A stretch of 64,000 nt of DNA from Amphiduros pacificus (lineage: Eukaryota; Annelida; Polychaeta; Phyllodocida; Hesionidae), in the NCBI GenBank assembly GCA_949316495.1, contig OX439004.1:11816536-11880535 (forward strand), read 5' to 3'. The translations under genes and the position numbers were made by a program. Of the stretch, positions 1 to 11,631 are shown one piece after another. Position 1 is the stretch's first letter. Each line of letters opens with the position of its first letter. Below the pieces are notes generated by a model. That model was not told the origin of the DNA and did not search any database. It saw only the letters and a program-made list of their open reading frames with translations.

Positions 1-328
1 ACTGAATGGCACCGCCACATTGCTATTTATACAAAAAAGGGATGACAAAAATGAGATCAATACAGCATTATAATGATACACACATCATTTTGATGCCTTT
101 TGTAATATTTTAGAACCCTTGAGAAAATCAGTCTATTTTTCACATAACTACCTTGTACATATATTTTGTAATTACCGCTACTTGCATAAGGATAAATAGA
201 GAATTGTGATCATGATAATCACATTCTTTGATGCTCTTTTCAATATTTTCGAAGCCTTGAAAATTAAATTTTTTTTTTACATAACTACCCAATGTATCAT
301 TATATTTTGTAAAAACATGTATACTTAC
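1..328. other. DLEC1 intronic sequence with an imperfect direct duplication
   Basis: This AT-rich stretch lies beyond the 3' (lower-coordinate) end of the last DLEC1 exon in the window and reads as intron. Two similar blocks, about 85-180 and 225-312, share a GATGC.CTTTT.AATATTTT core, then a CATAACTACC motif, then TATATTTTGTAA. They look like an old tandem duplication. I see no exon here. Confidence 0.6.
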
Positions 329-3300
329 GCTTTATTTTTGATGACCATTGACTTTTGGTAGTATGTGTATGGATTTAGTGTGTCAAATCTGACGAGATGC
401 TGGGCTGAGATATCACAAAACTCTCCTGGCATGGCCTGCGATAAGCCACCCTCCACAGACACTAAATCTGCAGCTGCTGTCTCACCCTCCCCTACAACAA
501 ATATCAAATATGTCAATAACACTGTCACATGAAGCTTCTCTTATTAAAATGATTCAACTTTGATAAATTACTGTAGTGTCAAGTTTGCAAAAAAATATTT
601 TATAAAGGCTGAAGAAGAATTTAAAATACTTTTTTGTTTTGATTGTTTTGTACATGGTAGCTATCCAAGAATTATTTAATTTAAGGTGTGAGAATTCCTT
701 AACAAAAAGAAAAAAATAGTTAAATGCTTTTGCCATGATTTACCTGTGAGAGTGAAGTGTTTGACTTGGCAGTTGTCACAGACAACAGTGAGCACTTCTG
801 AGTATGACTGTACAGTTGGCGGTCGGAACATCACCTCTACCACGGTAGACTCTTGCGGGCTGAGTTGGAACATTGCAGGACGTACCTCAAATGGTGGCAT
901 GCTCACAAAACCATCCTTTACTATTGCCTGCAGAAATAATCCATTGAATTTTTGTTTTAAATGCGAAAGTTTTTTTTAGCAATACATTTGACTTTATGCA
1001 TTTGCTTATTTTATCTTTATTTGGAAAAAAATAATGGAAATTTGTCTCATTTTATGGGATCCAACTCAAATATTTACCTTGAAATTGTTAGAAGGCCATT
1101 GTGAGTTTTTCATGATGCAAAACCTGCCAGCACCACCTGTGTTACTAATATTAAGCTTCACCAACTTACAACCTCCTACCAAACACTGACCTATGTCAAT
1201 CTGCTCTGGCACTGAAAATAAATCACACATCAATGAATCTATTGAAAACTAAAAAAATGTCAATGTTTTTAAACATTTGTGACCTGCAGACGCTCATGGT
1301 TAATTCTAGATTTGTGAATGTGTGAGCAACTAGTGTGAAGCTGGATAAATCATGTTTTTTGTGTGTGCTCTGATTCAACTTCCATTGTAAATAATAAGTT
1401 GGCACAGTGTATTCAAGAAAATATTTTCTTAACAATTAAATCAAATGTTGTATCATTTGCAGTACTCTCTAGTCTCTATCCCCTTCCCCACCAAAAAAAA
1501 AATGCATAGCCATTCTATTTATAGTTTAAAGCTATATTTTTGAATTGATCAATGAATGATCTTTATCTTTGTAGGTTTTGCGTTTATGGTTGTTGAGTAC
1601 ATACGTGTGAGGGCTGGCTGGTGCCTTCGTCCCTGGATGGGTATTGTCAAGGCTTGAGAGGACTGGGTCTGGATGATGAGCTCATCATCAAAGTCCCCCA
1701 GACTGTCTGGTGCAAACATCACTGTGTAGTGGCAGCTCATACCTGGTGCCACCAAGCCGTGCTCACCGGGAAACTGACCTGAAATTACACATTAATGCAA
1801 TATCTCCATTCTTAAAAAGCACATCATATATTTGAATATAGAATTTCACTTTGAATTCTTTATTTCATTTTTCTTTTCAGTGATCATGAAATGAAGTTTT
1901 ACTTTTTTTGTTAACAGAAAAAATAATTGGATTGACTGTTTCCATCCCTTATCATCATGAACCTTTTTATGTATGAGGGTTGATCCAAACACATTTTGTT
2001 ATTAAGTAATACATGACGGTTTACATACCTAAGCCAACTGAGAAGTATGTTGTCTTTGGAGGTACTACTCGTACTGGCCTCAGCAAAGTTGTCACATTTT
2101 TCAACTCTAATGTCAACTGAAAAACCAACCATATTATAAAATGTGTCTTTGAAGATGAAACTTTAGGGAGAGTTGTCAAAATAGCAGTGAGACAAAATCT
2201 TCCTTGGCATGCTTATCTTGCCAAAACAATTGTTTTCTATATAAAGAATTCATTATTTTTGGAAAGAATGCCTTTGACCTAAGCTGCCATTTTATTCCAT
2301 GCTTTTTAATTTGATGATTTTGTACACAAAAATAAAGAAGAGCGTTGATGCTATTAATCTAATTAGATATATACTGAACTTTTAACAATGCGAATTTAAA
2401 ACGCCCACTTGCCTCATAAACCTGTCCAACTGTGTAATCAGTGAATGTGAGAGCTTGGGGAGATGCAATGAAAACTGTTGTGTGCTCCTTGCTTCTGTAA
2501 ATACAACAACACATATTAACATGGCAAACTTATGACAAAACTCTCCTGAAATTTACCATGGTTGGAAATGTTGATTTATCAAAAGTCAATTATAGATGTC
2601 TGACACACAGATAAACTTTATGACCTTTATTAACCTGTTTTAAACCTAGTTACTCCAAAGTGAAACGTTTGTTCACTTACACTTCTTTTTCTTGTTTGGG
2701 TTTAATTCCAATTTCTTTGGGTTGTTTTTTCTGTGCCTTTATAAGACTTCTAGCACCTGAGGCTGAGGGTGGAATATGGCGAGGGTTTTTAAGGTAGTCC
2801 ACTTTTGCTTGTAGATGTGACAAGTCTGCTCGGTTCACTTCTCGTAATTCAGGGTTGATCTGTGATTTCCACAAACTCTTCTGTCGTTTAGGTGCTGATT
2901 GCTAAAGAAATAAAGTAAATTCCTTGAATAACAGTGAAGCTGAATATATCTTGAAAATAATACAAATTAGACACAGAGGCTCCAAAAAGGTGCATAAACC
3001 GTATTATCCCTAATAGCCACCCTTTACCTAATTACCGCCCCCTCCTGTCTGAAGCCTATCTGCAGACCAGGCCTTGGTGACTGGGGTAGTGAAGCTGCAG
3101 ATTTATAATCCCACAGGGGTTTGCTATCTCACTAATTAATATGTAAACAGTACTATTCTTCAAGTGCAACAAGATGTGACCATTTAAATTCTATCGTGAA
3201 TCTGAAAAACAGTAAATTTTGAACCCTGGTCTTTGCATGTCAGACGGTCACAAATTAGCGGTCCACTCAGAGGTTTCCACCCCCGGGGCAGTAATTAGGG

Positions 3301-6242
3301 ATAATACGGTAGTCTATATATCTTACAATGTTTTCCACAGATTTGGAGACAGAGTGCAGGCTGCTGAGGCTTTCTGAGCGGTCGCTGAGACCTCCATCTA
3401 TGTTGCTGTCATCGTCGGGAAGAGGACTCTCCAATAGGCCATCCTCTTCCATCTTCTTCTTGGTCGAGGACATTGTCTCCCGTGCATAGCCAGGAACGTG
3501 AGGGGCTGTTAGTGTTCACAATGATGAAACATCAGACACCATTAACAGGGAGATTAAGTTAGGATACATTTGGTGAGAGGCTGAGATTGCCTAAATTGAC
3601 CTTTAAGGATTCTTTGCTTTTTGTTTTCTTAAGCAACAATACAAATTTAGATTACACTATGCCCACATAATATAATATAAAACTTGAATTTTACACTATC
3701 TATGAGCATAAATTTAAACATATGATAAATAAAAAGGTAAATTTTATTCCCCAAAAAGTTATACTTATCACATATCTACCATCTGCAGCAATTTGTGTTG
3801 TAAAAAGATCAATATTATTAACTACAGACCCAGTATATGCTTATAAGCTCCAGTTTGTGTGATTTATTTCTATATTCAGAATAGGTATATTGATTCAATC
3901 AACATTAACATTAATGATTTTGATAGAGATAATGTGTCCTAAAATGACATATAAGTGGATACCTAAACCTGCCATGTAAGATGTTATGAACTTTGCTCTT
4001 GTTTGTAAACTTTGCATATTTATATTTCTTCAAGCTCTGTTTCCATATGTGCAGTGCACCATGCACTGTGTCATGCAGTGCATCATGCAGCACATCAATA
4101 TTTTTTGCACACCATACTGAACAATGCAGGTATTTCCATGTATGCGTATTACTGTCCGTAAAGATGTCCGTAAGCAAACTGAGGTATAGCCTTATGCATA
4201 GGGTAGCAAATGAAAATCTGAGCCATAGAGTGATGTATAGGTTTCCCATAGTTTACAAGTGCAATTTTGGTGCCAAATTGGAAGTTTGATGGTGAAAACA
4301 TCACAAAACTGACGCATACATGAGAACACCGCATGATTCACCACATGACGCTCTGCATGACGCACTGCATTGTCCACTGCATTACAGACTGCACATATAG
4401 AAACACAGACTCAATGACAAATTCACATAGTTTCTAACTCTTCAGCTTAACTTCCCAATGACTGTACCTTGTGGGGCTGGTACTGGGGGTGACTCCTCTG
4501 TAGTGAAGTCCTCTGGTGTTATCAAATTATTCTTCCTCAGCAACTCATGGTCAATACAAGACAGGAAATGTGCTCGAGCTAAGAAAAACAAAAGCAAGCT
4601 TTGTTTAGGTCATGAACCTTCTCATATTATTCAAATATTTTTTTCTATAGAAAATTTCTTAAGATTTGACTCTTGTTGTAATTCCTGACATTTATCTATA
4701 CCCAAAGACATCGGCAAAATAGACTTGAAATCCACTGTTTCTAGAAACACCACGCACTGCCCATCATATTGAAGTTTCCCCACTAATTAAACTTGACTTC
4801 CGGCGATTGATTGTTGCAGTTCTGATCCATGTTATCGTCTTTCCCAGTCATAATATCTATAATTGCAAATCCGTGAGCTTTCTGTAGCGTTTTTTCTCCA
4901 GTTTTTACCCGATATTAAACCTGACAACGTGAAATGGCATTTAGGAGAGTCCAAGTGATGACATCATGGAAACGCAAAGGGAGAATCTTCATATGACGTC
5001 AGAAGGACCACAACGTTGTGGAATTTCAGATCGTTGCTGTCACTCCCGTGAATAAACTGACCCACTTTCACCTGATTGCGCAAACTCGTAAACAATGGCG
5101 AAACGATGCTGAGATCAGGAAAAGACAAAGAAATTTTTTCTAACAAGCCTAAAATCTAATGTTGAATTAATGGAAACATGGTTCCTTTAAAACCTGTTGC
5201 CGGAAAACGAGTTCTATTGGAGTCGGGACTTAAAATGGGTGGGCAGTGCGTGATGTTTCTAGAAACAGTGGATTTCAAGTCTTTTTTGACGATGTCTTTG
5301 GGTATAGGTTTAAACAAGCACCCTATATTTGGTATCAATTTCTGGCAAAAAGCAAATACACAAAATCTCTATCTTTTATTTTTTGAGAGATATTGCATTA
5401 ATAGAACTTAATATTCTCTGTGTATTAAAGAACTTTATATACTAATCAAACCCAAGAGAAAACTGGGTACCAAATATTACCATTTAATTATAAACAAAAC
5501 CAGATGTAAATTTTCAGTTTTTCGGTTAATGTTACTCTCCTACAAATATTGAAGAGATCAATGAGACGCGAGTACTTACGAGGTGGCAGTCCCAAATCTG
5601 GAAACTTGCTGACACCTGAGGACACTCTATTGAGTGCTCTCTCATCTGCAGACATAGCACGAGCCTGAGCTTGCATGATGTGGCGTTCCAACATGGCTGC
5701 CTGTGCCATCCTCCGATCACGCTCCTCCTGAACCTAGAAAAACATAAAAAATGCCCAAATAATTAATATTGTTTGTGGTACAAACAAAATTATTTCAACT
5801 TTAGAATAGGATTTATTATAAAGTCGGAATATTTCTTCATCAATGCAACATTTTATAAAGGTATGATTTGTTCAGTAAATCATGAAATTTCAGAATAAAA
5901 GCAAGCTTATAACAAATATAGTTTAAATTGGTTTAGTTGTATTCTAGGATAATGCCAAATGCATGGATATTAAGTCTCTGACTGCTCATTGCTAAGTTTA
6001 CCTTTTCAAGCATCTCCACATATTTTTCATGGTATGCATTGTCTCCACCTCGAGACTTTGTTAGATAATGCACAGTGTCGCTACCCACAGCATCTCGCAT
6101 GAAGAGTTGTCTGAATGTACGGGCCAACACATGGGACACATCCTGCGAGCGGGCTGAGGAGGGTCGCTGTAGGTACATCGGAGGCTCTGGGCCATTGTTG
6201 GAATCTGGTGAGGACCCAGGCATGATGTATGATCTACTTACC
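329..6242 (-). CDS. DLEC1: DLEC1 / CFAP81, 5' part of the gene (11 coding exons, continues beyond the window start)
   Basis: The protein is DLEC1 (CFAP81), a ciliary/flagellar protein with ASH/MSP-type immunoglobulin-like domains. Exons in transcript order are 6242-6002 (ATG at 6223-6221), 5733-5580, 4578-4468, 3505-3327, 2901-2681, 2494-2413, 2116-2029, 1778-1605, 1211-1078, 927-744 and 491-329. All phases agree and give about 570 residues; human DLEC1 has about 1,755, so the C-terminal two thirds lie outside the window. Recognisable stretches are RPSSARSQDVSHVL, MLERHIMQAQARAM, CIDHELLRKNNLITPEDF, LKNPRHIPPSASGARSL, GLVAPGMSCHYTVMFAPDSL, LVGGCKLVKLNISNTG and DISAQHLVRF, each matching the human protein in order. 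The first exon has an acceptor-like TTTTTTTTGTCAG just upstream, so a 5' UTR exon probably lies near 6550-6660. One intron (2412-2117) uses a GC donor. The identity is firm; the exact start is less so, because the human N-terminus is longer. Confidence 0.95.
2998..3310. mobile_element. MITE-like element with 17-bp perfect terminal inverted repeats
   Basis: The 313-bp segment begins ACCGTATTATCCCTAAT and ends with its exact reverse complement. It has no coding capacity, so it looks like a non-autonomous DNA transposon. It sits in the DLEC1 intron between exons 3505-3327 and 2901-2681, and its right end is only 16 bp from the splice donor of the former exon. No clear target-site duplication is seen, so I do not assign a superfamily. 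Confidence 0.8.
4034..4411. mobile_element. Probable MITE with about 60-bp imperfect terminal inverted repeats
   Basis: The left end (CTGTTTCCATATGTGCAGT, from about 4037) and the reverse complement of the right end (TGTGTTTCTATATGTGCAGT, up to about 4408) align for roughly 60 bp at about 80% by eye. Both arms carry repeated TGCAGTGC and CATGCAG words. There is no coding capacity. The element lies in the DLEC1 intron between 3505 and 4468. The target-site duplication is not clear. Confidence 0.55.
4697..5306. mobile_element. MITE-like element with about 66-bp terminal inverted repeats
   Basis: The left end reads TATACCCAAAGACATCGGCA, and the right end is its near-perfect inverted copy, ending GATGTCTTTGGGTATA. 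The inverted match runs on for about 66 bp with roughly six mismatches, through CTTGAAATCCACTG, TTTCTAGAAACA and CACGCACTGCCCA. The element is about 610 bp and non-coding. It sits in the DLEC1 intron between the exons at 4468-4578 and 5580-5733. The terminal TATA could hold a TA target duplication, as in Tc1/mariner-type elements, but the palindromic ends make this ambiguous. Confidence 0.85.
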
Positions 6243-6908
6243 CTGACAAAAAAAATCATGTACAGCATTATAATCTCTGCCAATTATTTTGTAAACATTT
6301 CAATTGAAAAGGAAATAATTAATAATTATTTTTTATGCAAATACAGATTCATAGTAGCTTACAAATATGCTTGCCAATCAACTAAAAATTGAAATAATCC
6401 CTCATATGAATCCTGCCAGAAGTAGTCAAACAAGAAATCCCTGATAGGCGAATTGTTGTTACATACATATATAAAAAAAGCATGAACGTGATCAGAGAGG
6501 AAGGGTGACGAGATTTGAAAAAAAAAAAAAAAAAGTTGCTGTGTGAGGTATAGGCTGCAATTAAATTCGCCACTGAAAAGAGTGTGGTGATCTCGTTGTT
6601 CCGTCACCACGTAGCCTGCCCTCTAGTGGAAGTGACGCTGAACTAATCTCCACTTCACTTTTGTTTTGCAAGTTTATGTGGAGGGTTGCACTTTTAGCAT
6701 ATTATGAATGGCACAATTATCACTTATTTGTTGTCATAATTACATTAGAAATTATATATTACCTCCAATATGCCTAAATTTCTGTATTAGAGCTTTGTTT
6801 TCAACCATCGGTAAATTGACCTATTTATTGACCTAGTTATTGAGGCCCTGCTAGGTTTTGTACAAAGGGGCCTATATGGGTGAAATGCAAATATTTTTAG
6901 CCACCACG

Positions 6909-8605
6909 ATAGCTGCACAAGTGAGAGATAGCAAGTGATAGACTGCTACAACAGCAAGATATAGCTGCATAAATAAGAGATAGCTGCATAAATAAGAGAT
7001 AGCTGCATAAATAAGAGATAGCTGCATAAATAAGAGATAGCTGCATAAATAAGAGATAGCTGTATAAATAAGAGATAGCTGCATAAATAAGAGATAACTG
7101 CATAAATAAGAGATAGTTGCATAAATAAGAGATAGCTGTATAAATAAGAGATAACTGCATAAATAAGATATAGCTGCATAAATAAGAGGTAGCTGTATAA
7201 ATAAGAGATAGCTGTATAAATAAGAGATAGCTGTATAAATAAGAGATAGCTGTATAAATAAGAGATAGCTGTATAAATAAGAGATAGCTGTATTTAGACA
7301 TGAAAAATAGCCGCACAAATAAGAGATAGCTGCATAAATAAGAGATAGCTGCATAAATAAGAGATAACTGCATAAATAAGAGATAGCTGCATAAATAAGA
7401 GATAGCTGTATAAACAAGAGATAGCTGTGCATGAATAAGAGATAGCTGCATAATTGGTAGATAGCTGTATAAATAAGAGATAGCTGCATAACTGAGAGAT
7501 AGCTGTATTGAGACATGAAAAGTAGCTGCACAAATAAGAGATAGCTGCATAAATAAGAGATAGCTGCATAAATAAGAGATAGCTGCATACATAAGAGATA
7601 ACTGCATAAATAAGAGATAGCTGCATAAATAAGAGATAGCTGTATAAATAAGAGATAGCTGTGGGAGAGACAGCTGCACATGGTGAGACAGCTGCACATG
7701 GTGAGAGATAGCTGCACATGGTGAGAGATAGCTGCACATGGTGAGAGATAACTGCACATGGGGAGAGATAGCTGCACATGGGGAGAGGAAGTTACAACAG
7801 TGAGAGACAACTGCACAACTGAATGACAGCTGCACACGTGGTAGTTACGCAAGTGAGAGACAGCTGCACATGTGAGAGATAGCTGCACATGGTGAGAGAT
7901 AGCTGCACATGGTGAGAGATAGCTGCACATGGGGAGAGATAGCTGCACATGGGGAGAGATAGCTGCACATGGTGAGAGATAGCTGCACATGGTGAGAGAT
8001 AGCTGCACATGGTGAGATAGCTGCACATGGTGAGAGATAGCTGCACATGGGGAGAGACAGCTGCACATGATGAGAGATAGCTGCACAGTTTGAGAGATAG
8101 CTGCACATGGTGAGAGATAGCTGCACATGGGGAAAGACAGCTGCACATGGTGAAAGATAGCTGCACGTGGGGAGAGATAGCTGCACATGGGGAGAGATAG
8201 CTGCACATGGGTAGAGATAGCTGCACATGGGTAGAGATAGCTGCACATGGGGAGAGATAGCTGCACATGGGGAGAGATAGCTGCAGTTTGAGAGATAGCT
8301 GCATATGGGGAGAGATAGCTGCACATGGTGAGAGATAGCTGCACATGGAGAGAGATAGCTGCACGTGGGGAGAGATAGCTGCACATGGTGAGAGATAGCT
8401 GCACATGGTGAGAGATAGTTACAACAGTGAGAGACAACTGCACAACTCAATGACAGCTGCACACGTGGTAGTTGCACAAGTGAGAGACAGCTGCACATGT
8501 GAGAGATAGCTGTATAGGTGAGGGATGGCTGCATAGGTGAGAGATAGCTGCACAATTGAGAGACAGCTGCACAGGTGAGGGATAGCTACAACACTGAGGG
8601 ACAGC
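6909..8605. repeat. Minisatellite, 19-bp units turning into 20-bp units
   Basis: From about 6909 to 7665 the unit is AGCTGCATAAATAAGAGAT (19 bp); from about 7665 to 8605 it is AGCTGCACATGGTGAGAGAT (20 bp). Larger duplications overlie the units: a block with an ACATGAAAA. variant recurs at about 7285 and 7500, and a roughly 95-bp variant block at about 7790-7885 recurs at 8418-8512. The minus strand lacks stop codons for hundreds of codons in several frames because of the period, so the long predicted peptides are not genes. Confidence 0.97.
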
Positions 8606-8879
8606 ATCACTTCCCAGCCGAAGGCACTTGTTGTTAAGAAAAAATACAAAATAATGCAACTATTGCATTTCTACTCAGTAACATTTTCATAACAATGCAT
8701 GACAGGTGCCCGAACTGGACTTCACAGTGTCGTTTAGGATCGTTTACTCGAATAAAATACATTCTATATTGATTATGCAAGTCATTTATATTCTTAAAGT
8801 ATAGTTTATGCTTACCACTCTTATTTTACTTTATGGCACCTTGTATTGACGCTCTATTGTCTAAATTCTCCACTGTAAA

Positions 8880-8990
8880 TCAGAAATTCGTCTACTCGTC
8901 CGCCATTTTGTTTGACCGAACGTTGCTAACGATTTCTTGTCCCCAGTGTGGGAGAGTTCATGGATTTCGTCTGTCCTCGGCCAGGTTCGT
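8880..8990 (+). promoter_or_regulatory. Likely promoter and 5' UTR exon of the F-box/LRR gene
   Basis: A YY1-type motif CCGCCATTTTG lies at 8900-8910, followed by GC-richer sequence and a possible splice donor CCAG|GTTCGT at 8985. The next gene's coding exon is preceded by an acceptor ending at about 9773, so an untranslated first exon here is plausible. This is inference from motif and spacing only. Confidence 0.4.
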
Positions 8991-9289
8991 GCCACTAAAA
9001 TGCATGTTACACTCAAATACCAGTCATAAAATAATTAGATTTTTCTTCATAACGTATGTACAACGTAAGAGGAATGTATTTTGATCAAACACATGTTGCA
9101 TATACATCTATAACGTGTATCTGCATGATTTTGCAGACGATAAACTTGATCTTGGGCATTCACCATCTTCAAATGTCACGGGAGACTTCATTAATCATAA
9201 ATTTCATCAGTGTTTTAAGACATTTTTTTAACAGGTGATTTTCATCTTTCACAAAAATAACTTCATCAGAATGTAGATTAAAGGAGTGA

Positions 9290-9720
9290 TGTCAGATTAA
9301 GTTTGGACAGGATAGATATTAAAGTGATGTCAGGATGAAGATGAAAGAAGTGATGTCAGGATGGAGATCACAGAAGTGAAGTCAGATTAGGGATAGACAG
9401 GATGGAGATCACAGAAGTGAAGTCAGATTAGGGATAGACAGGATGGAGATCACAGAAGTGAAGTCAGATTAGGGATAGACAGGATGGAGATCACAGAAGT
9501 GAAGTCAGATTAGGGATAGACAGTAGTTTAAGAGAAACAGCATTTGGTCCTCCTTGTTTTCTTCTGGCTGGGGCTGGTCGGAGCAATATGACGTGGCCTC
9601 CAGAGCTCTGCTCCTGCAAGTCAGGGTTCCACAACTAGATAGACAGGATGGAGATCACAGAAGTGAAGTCAGATTAGGGATAGACTGGATGGGGATGAAA
9701 GAAGTGATGTCAAATTAGGG
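9290..9720. repeat. Minisatellite of about 41-bp units, interrupted by unique sequence
   Basis: Units of the type GATGGAGATCACAGAAGTGA followed by AGTCAGATTAGGGATAGACAG repeat about four times from 9359 to 9523, with diverged copies before them. A unique block of about 115 bp (9524-9640) interrupts the array, which then resumes to about 9720. It ends about 55 bp before the acceptor of the F-box gene exon. Confidence 0.9.
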
Positions 9721-9786
9721 ATTAGTGCTATTTTGGCATTTATTTTGTTAAACTCTATTTTTTTCCCTTTCAGATAGGAATGCATA

Positions 9787-11631
9787 ATGAACATTAATAG
9801 TCTTCCAGAACCGGTGCTTGTCCAGACATTCCAGTATCTTCCAATTGATGACCTTTGTCTTTCTGCCAGGCTCGTTTGTAAACACTGGTGCACTTTGACT
9901 TATGACCTCAGCTTGTGGAAAGTATTAGACCTGAGTGGCAAAAGTAACTTAATTGATGACCATATCTTTCTTGGAATATTACAAAAGATATATCCTTATG
10001 TTGAGCACATTAATATTCAGGGTTTGATGCTTACGGACAAGGCTTTCAAACACGAGAATATTATATGTCCTAGATTGAAAAGAATAGATATATCTGGAAC
10101 AAAAATCTCAGATGATGCACTTGATTATCTTGTGGAAAAATATCCAAACTTGCAACAATTGTTATTTTTCAAATGTAAAAAGATAGAAAGAGCATATGCT
10201 TGCCTGTCGAAGCTGAAACATTTGCAGTCCTTTTATGACCCGTACGAGGATTGTGTATCGAGACCTGAAATTTTACCTACAGAGAAGATCAGAGACACGT
10301 TTAGTCCCACTATAGAAACAGTGAGATTTTCCTCAGAAAGCTTTAGCGAGGATTCATTTGTGGAGATATGTAAGATGTGCCCAAGGTTGCGGGTGGTACA
10401 GATACCAGGATGCACAGACATTCGAGATGAAGCCTTTCTTTTGGCTTCTCAGCACTTGACAAGCATTACTTCTTTGGATGTATCCAGATTATCCGGTGTG
10501 ACAGATAAAGCCCTCAAGGTGATTGCTGAGAACTGTCCTTTGCTTGAAGAGATAAATGTTTCCGAGTGTAGACTTGTCACGGATGTAGGAGTCGCACAAC
10601 TCATTGCCTCATGCCGAAATCTCAGCCGCATTGTGTTGAATGAAGAGAGGAGTATGTATGGAAATATCACAGATGTGGGCTTGATGGATATAGCAGAGCA
10701 GTGCTGCCATCTGGAGGAGCTTGTATGCTGTGCCTGTCCGAGCGTGACAGATCTGGGCCTTCAAGCCGTGGCGTTACGGTGCAAACCGTTGAAATGGTTA
10801 GATGTGACAGCCTGCCTGGCCATCACTGATAAATCTCTGTATGCAATAGCAGATGGATGTCCTATGATTCAGCGATTCTTTGCTTCGGAGTGTGTTCAGC
10901 TCACAGCCAAAAGTGTCAATTACCTCATTGGGAAGTGTAGAGAATTAAGAGAAATAGAATTACAAACTTGCATGTATCTGAATAAGCTTCAGTTTACAAA
11001 TACAAAAGTTGAGCCACATGCAGCAAGTCATCCAGATGGCGCCATTAAGGGAGATGATGATTGCCGTCTATCAGTTGTTGACCTCAGCTTTTGTTCACGA
11101 CTAACAAGTTATTCTGTGGAACAGATTGCTCAGCACTGTAAACATCTGCGCTACCTGTCCTTAAGGGGCTGCCACCTGGTGAACGATGAGGCTGTTATAA
11201 CAGTTGCAAAGTGCTGCCATCTATTAGATGGTCTGGACATTGCTGGTGGCTCTATTCTGCAGACTTCTGGGGTGACAGATCATGCTTTAAGAGCCATTGC
11301 AAATAACTGTAAAAAACTAGAATTTTTAAGTGTGGACAAAGTGAAAAAAATCACACCAGATGGGATTCAGGCATTGGCTATGCAGTGCTGCCCCCTGTAT
11401 AAAGTTTACATAACAGTCGGGGGCCGAAGCACATTGAAACTGAAGCAAGTCACAGACATGATAAAAACATACAGAAGGAAATGTTGGGTGTATGACCTAA
11501 AAGAAGATGCAATTTCGGATCATCTTGTTGGGGATTTTATACTAAAATTTCTGCCAATAAGAGGCCAAAAACAAAATGATCAAAATGGGAAAACTTTACA
11601 ATTTTATCTTGATGATTTAACACTTGATTAA
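9787..11631 (+). CDS. F-box / leucine-rich-repeat protein (FBXL family), single coding exon
   Basis: This 614-residue protein is a predicted substrate-recognition subunit of an SCF (SKP1-CUL1-F-box) ubiquitin ligase. The F-box is at about residues 3-48 (LPEPVLVQTFQYLPIDDLCL ... CKHWCTLTYDLSLWKVLDLSG). Residues about 70-530 form cysteine-containing LRRs of the AMN1/FBXL2/FBXL20 type, with repeated consensus such as CPRLRVVQIPGCTDI, CPLLEEINVSECRLVTD and CKHLRYLSLRGCHLVND. The start ATG at 9787 lies about 13 bp after a good acceptor (CCCTTTCAG). The whole CDS is uninterrupted, which is unusual beside the intron-rich neighbours and could reflect an old retrocopy or intron loss. Residues about 410-425 hold a short acidic insert. 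The orthologue is unclear (FBXL2/7/20-like), so no symbol is given. No obvious AATAAA follows the stop closely. Confidence 0.93.
   Translation: MNINSLPEPVLVQTFQYLPIDDLCLSARLVCKHWCTLTYDLSLWKVLDLSGKSNLIDDHIFLGILQKIYPYVEHINIQGLMLTDKAFKHENIICPRLKRIDISGTKISDDALDYLVEKYPNLQQLLFFKCKKIERAYACLSKLKHLQSFYDPYEDCVSRPEILPTEKIRDTFSPTIETVRFSSESFSEDSFVEICKMCPRLRVVQIPGCTDIRDEAFLLASQHLTSITSLDVSRLSGVTDKALKVIAENCPLLEEINVSECRLVTDVGVAQLIASCRNLSRIVLNEERSMYGNITDVGLMDIAEQCCHLEELVCCACPSVTDLGLQAVALRCKPLKWLDVTACLAITDKSLYAIADGCPMIQRFFASECVQLTAKSVNYLIGKCRELREIELQTCMYLNKLQFTNTKVEPHAASHPDGAIKGDDDCRLSVVDLSFCSRLTSYSVEQIAQHCKHLRYLSLRGCHLVNDEAVITVAKCCHLLDGLDIAGGSILQTSGVTDHALRAIANNCKKLEFLSVDKVKKITPDGIQALAMQCCPLYKVYITVGGRSTLKLKQVTDMIKTYRRKCWVYDLKEDAISDHLVGDFILKFLPIRGQKQNDQNGKTLQFYLDDLTLD

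Noticed and set aside
6872-8555. Several open minus-strand frames of 160-520 codons (YLLFMQLSLIYAAIS-type repeats)
   Set aside because: They are translations of a 19/20-bp minisatellite without stops in that orientation. The same peptide pattern occurs in all three frames.
8833-9084. 83-codon plus-strand frame near the F-box gene promoter
   Set aside because: No domain, no conservation signal by eye, and its position fits promoter/5' UTR sequence better.
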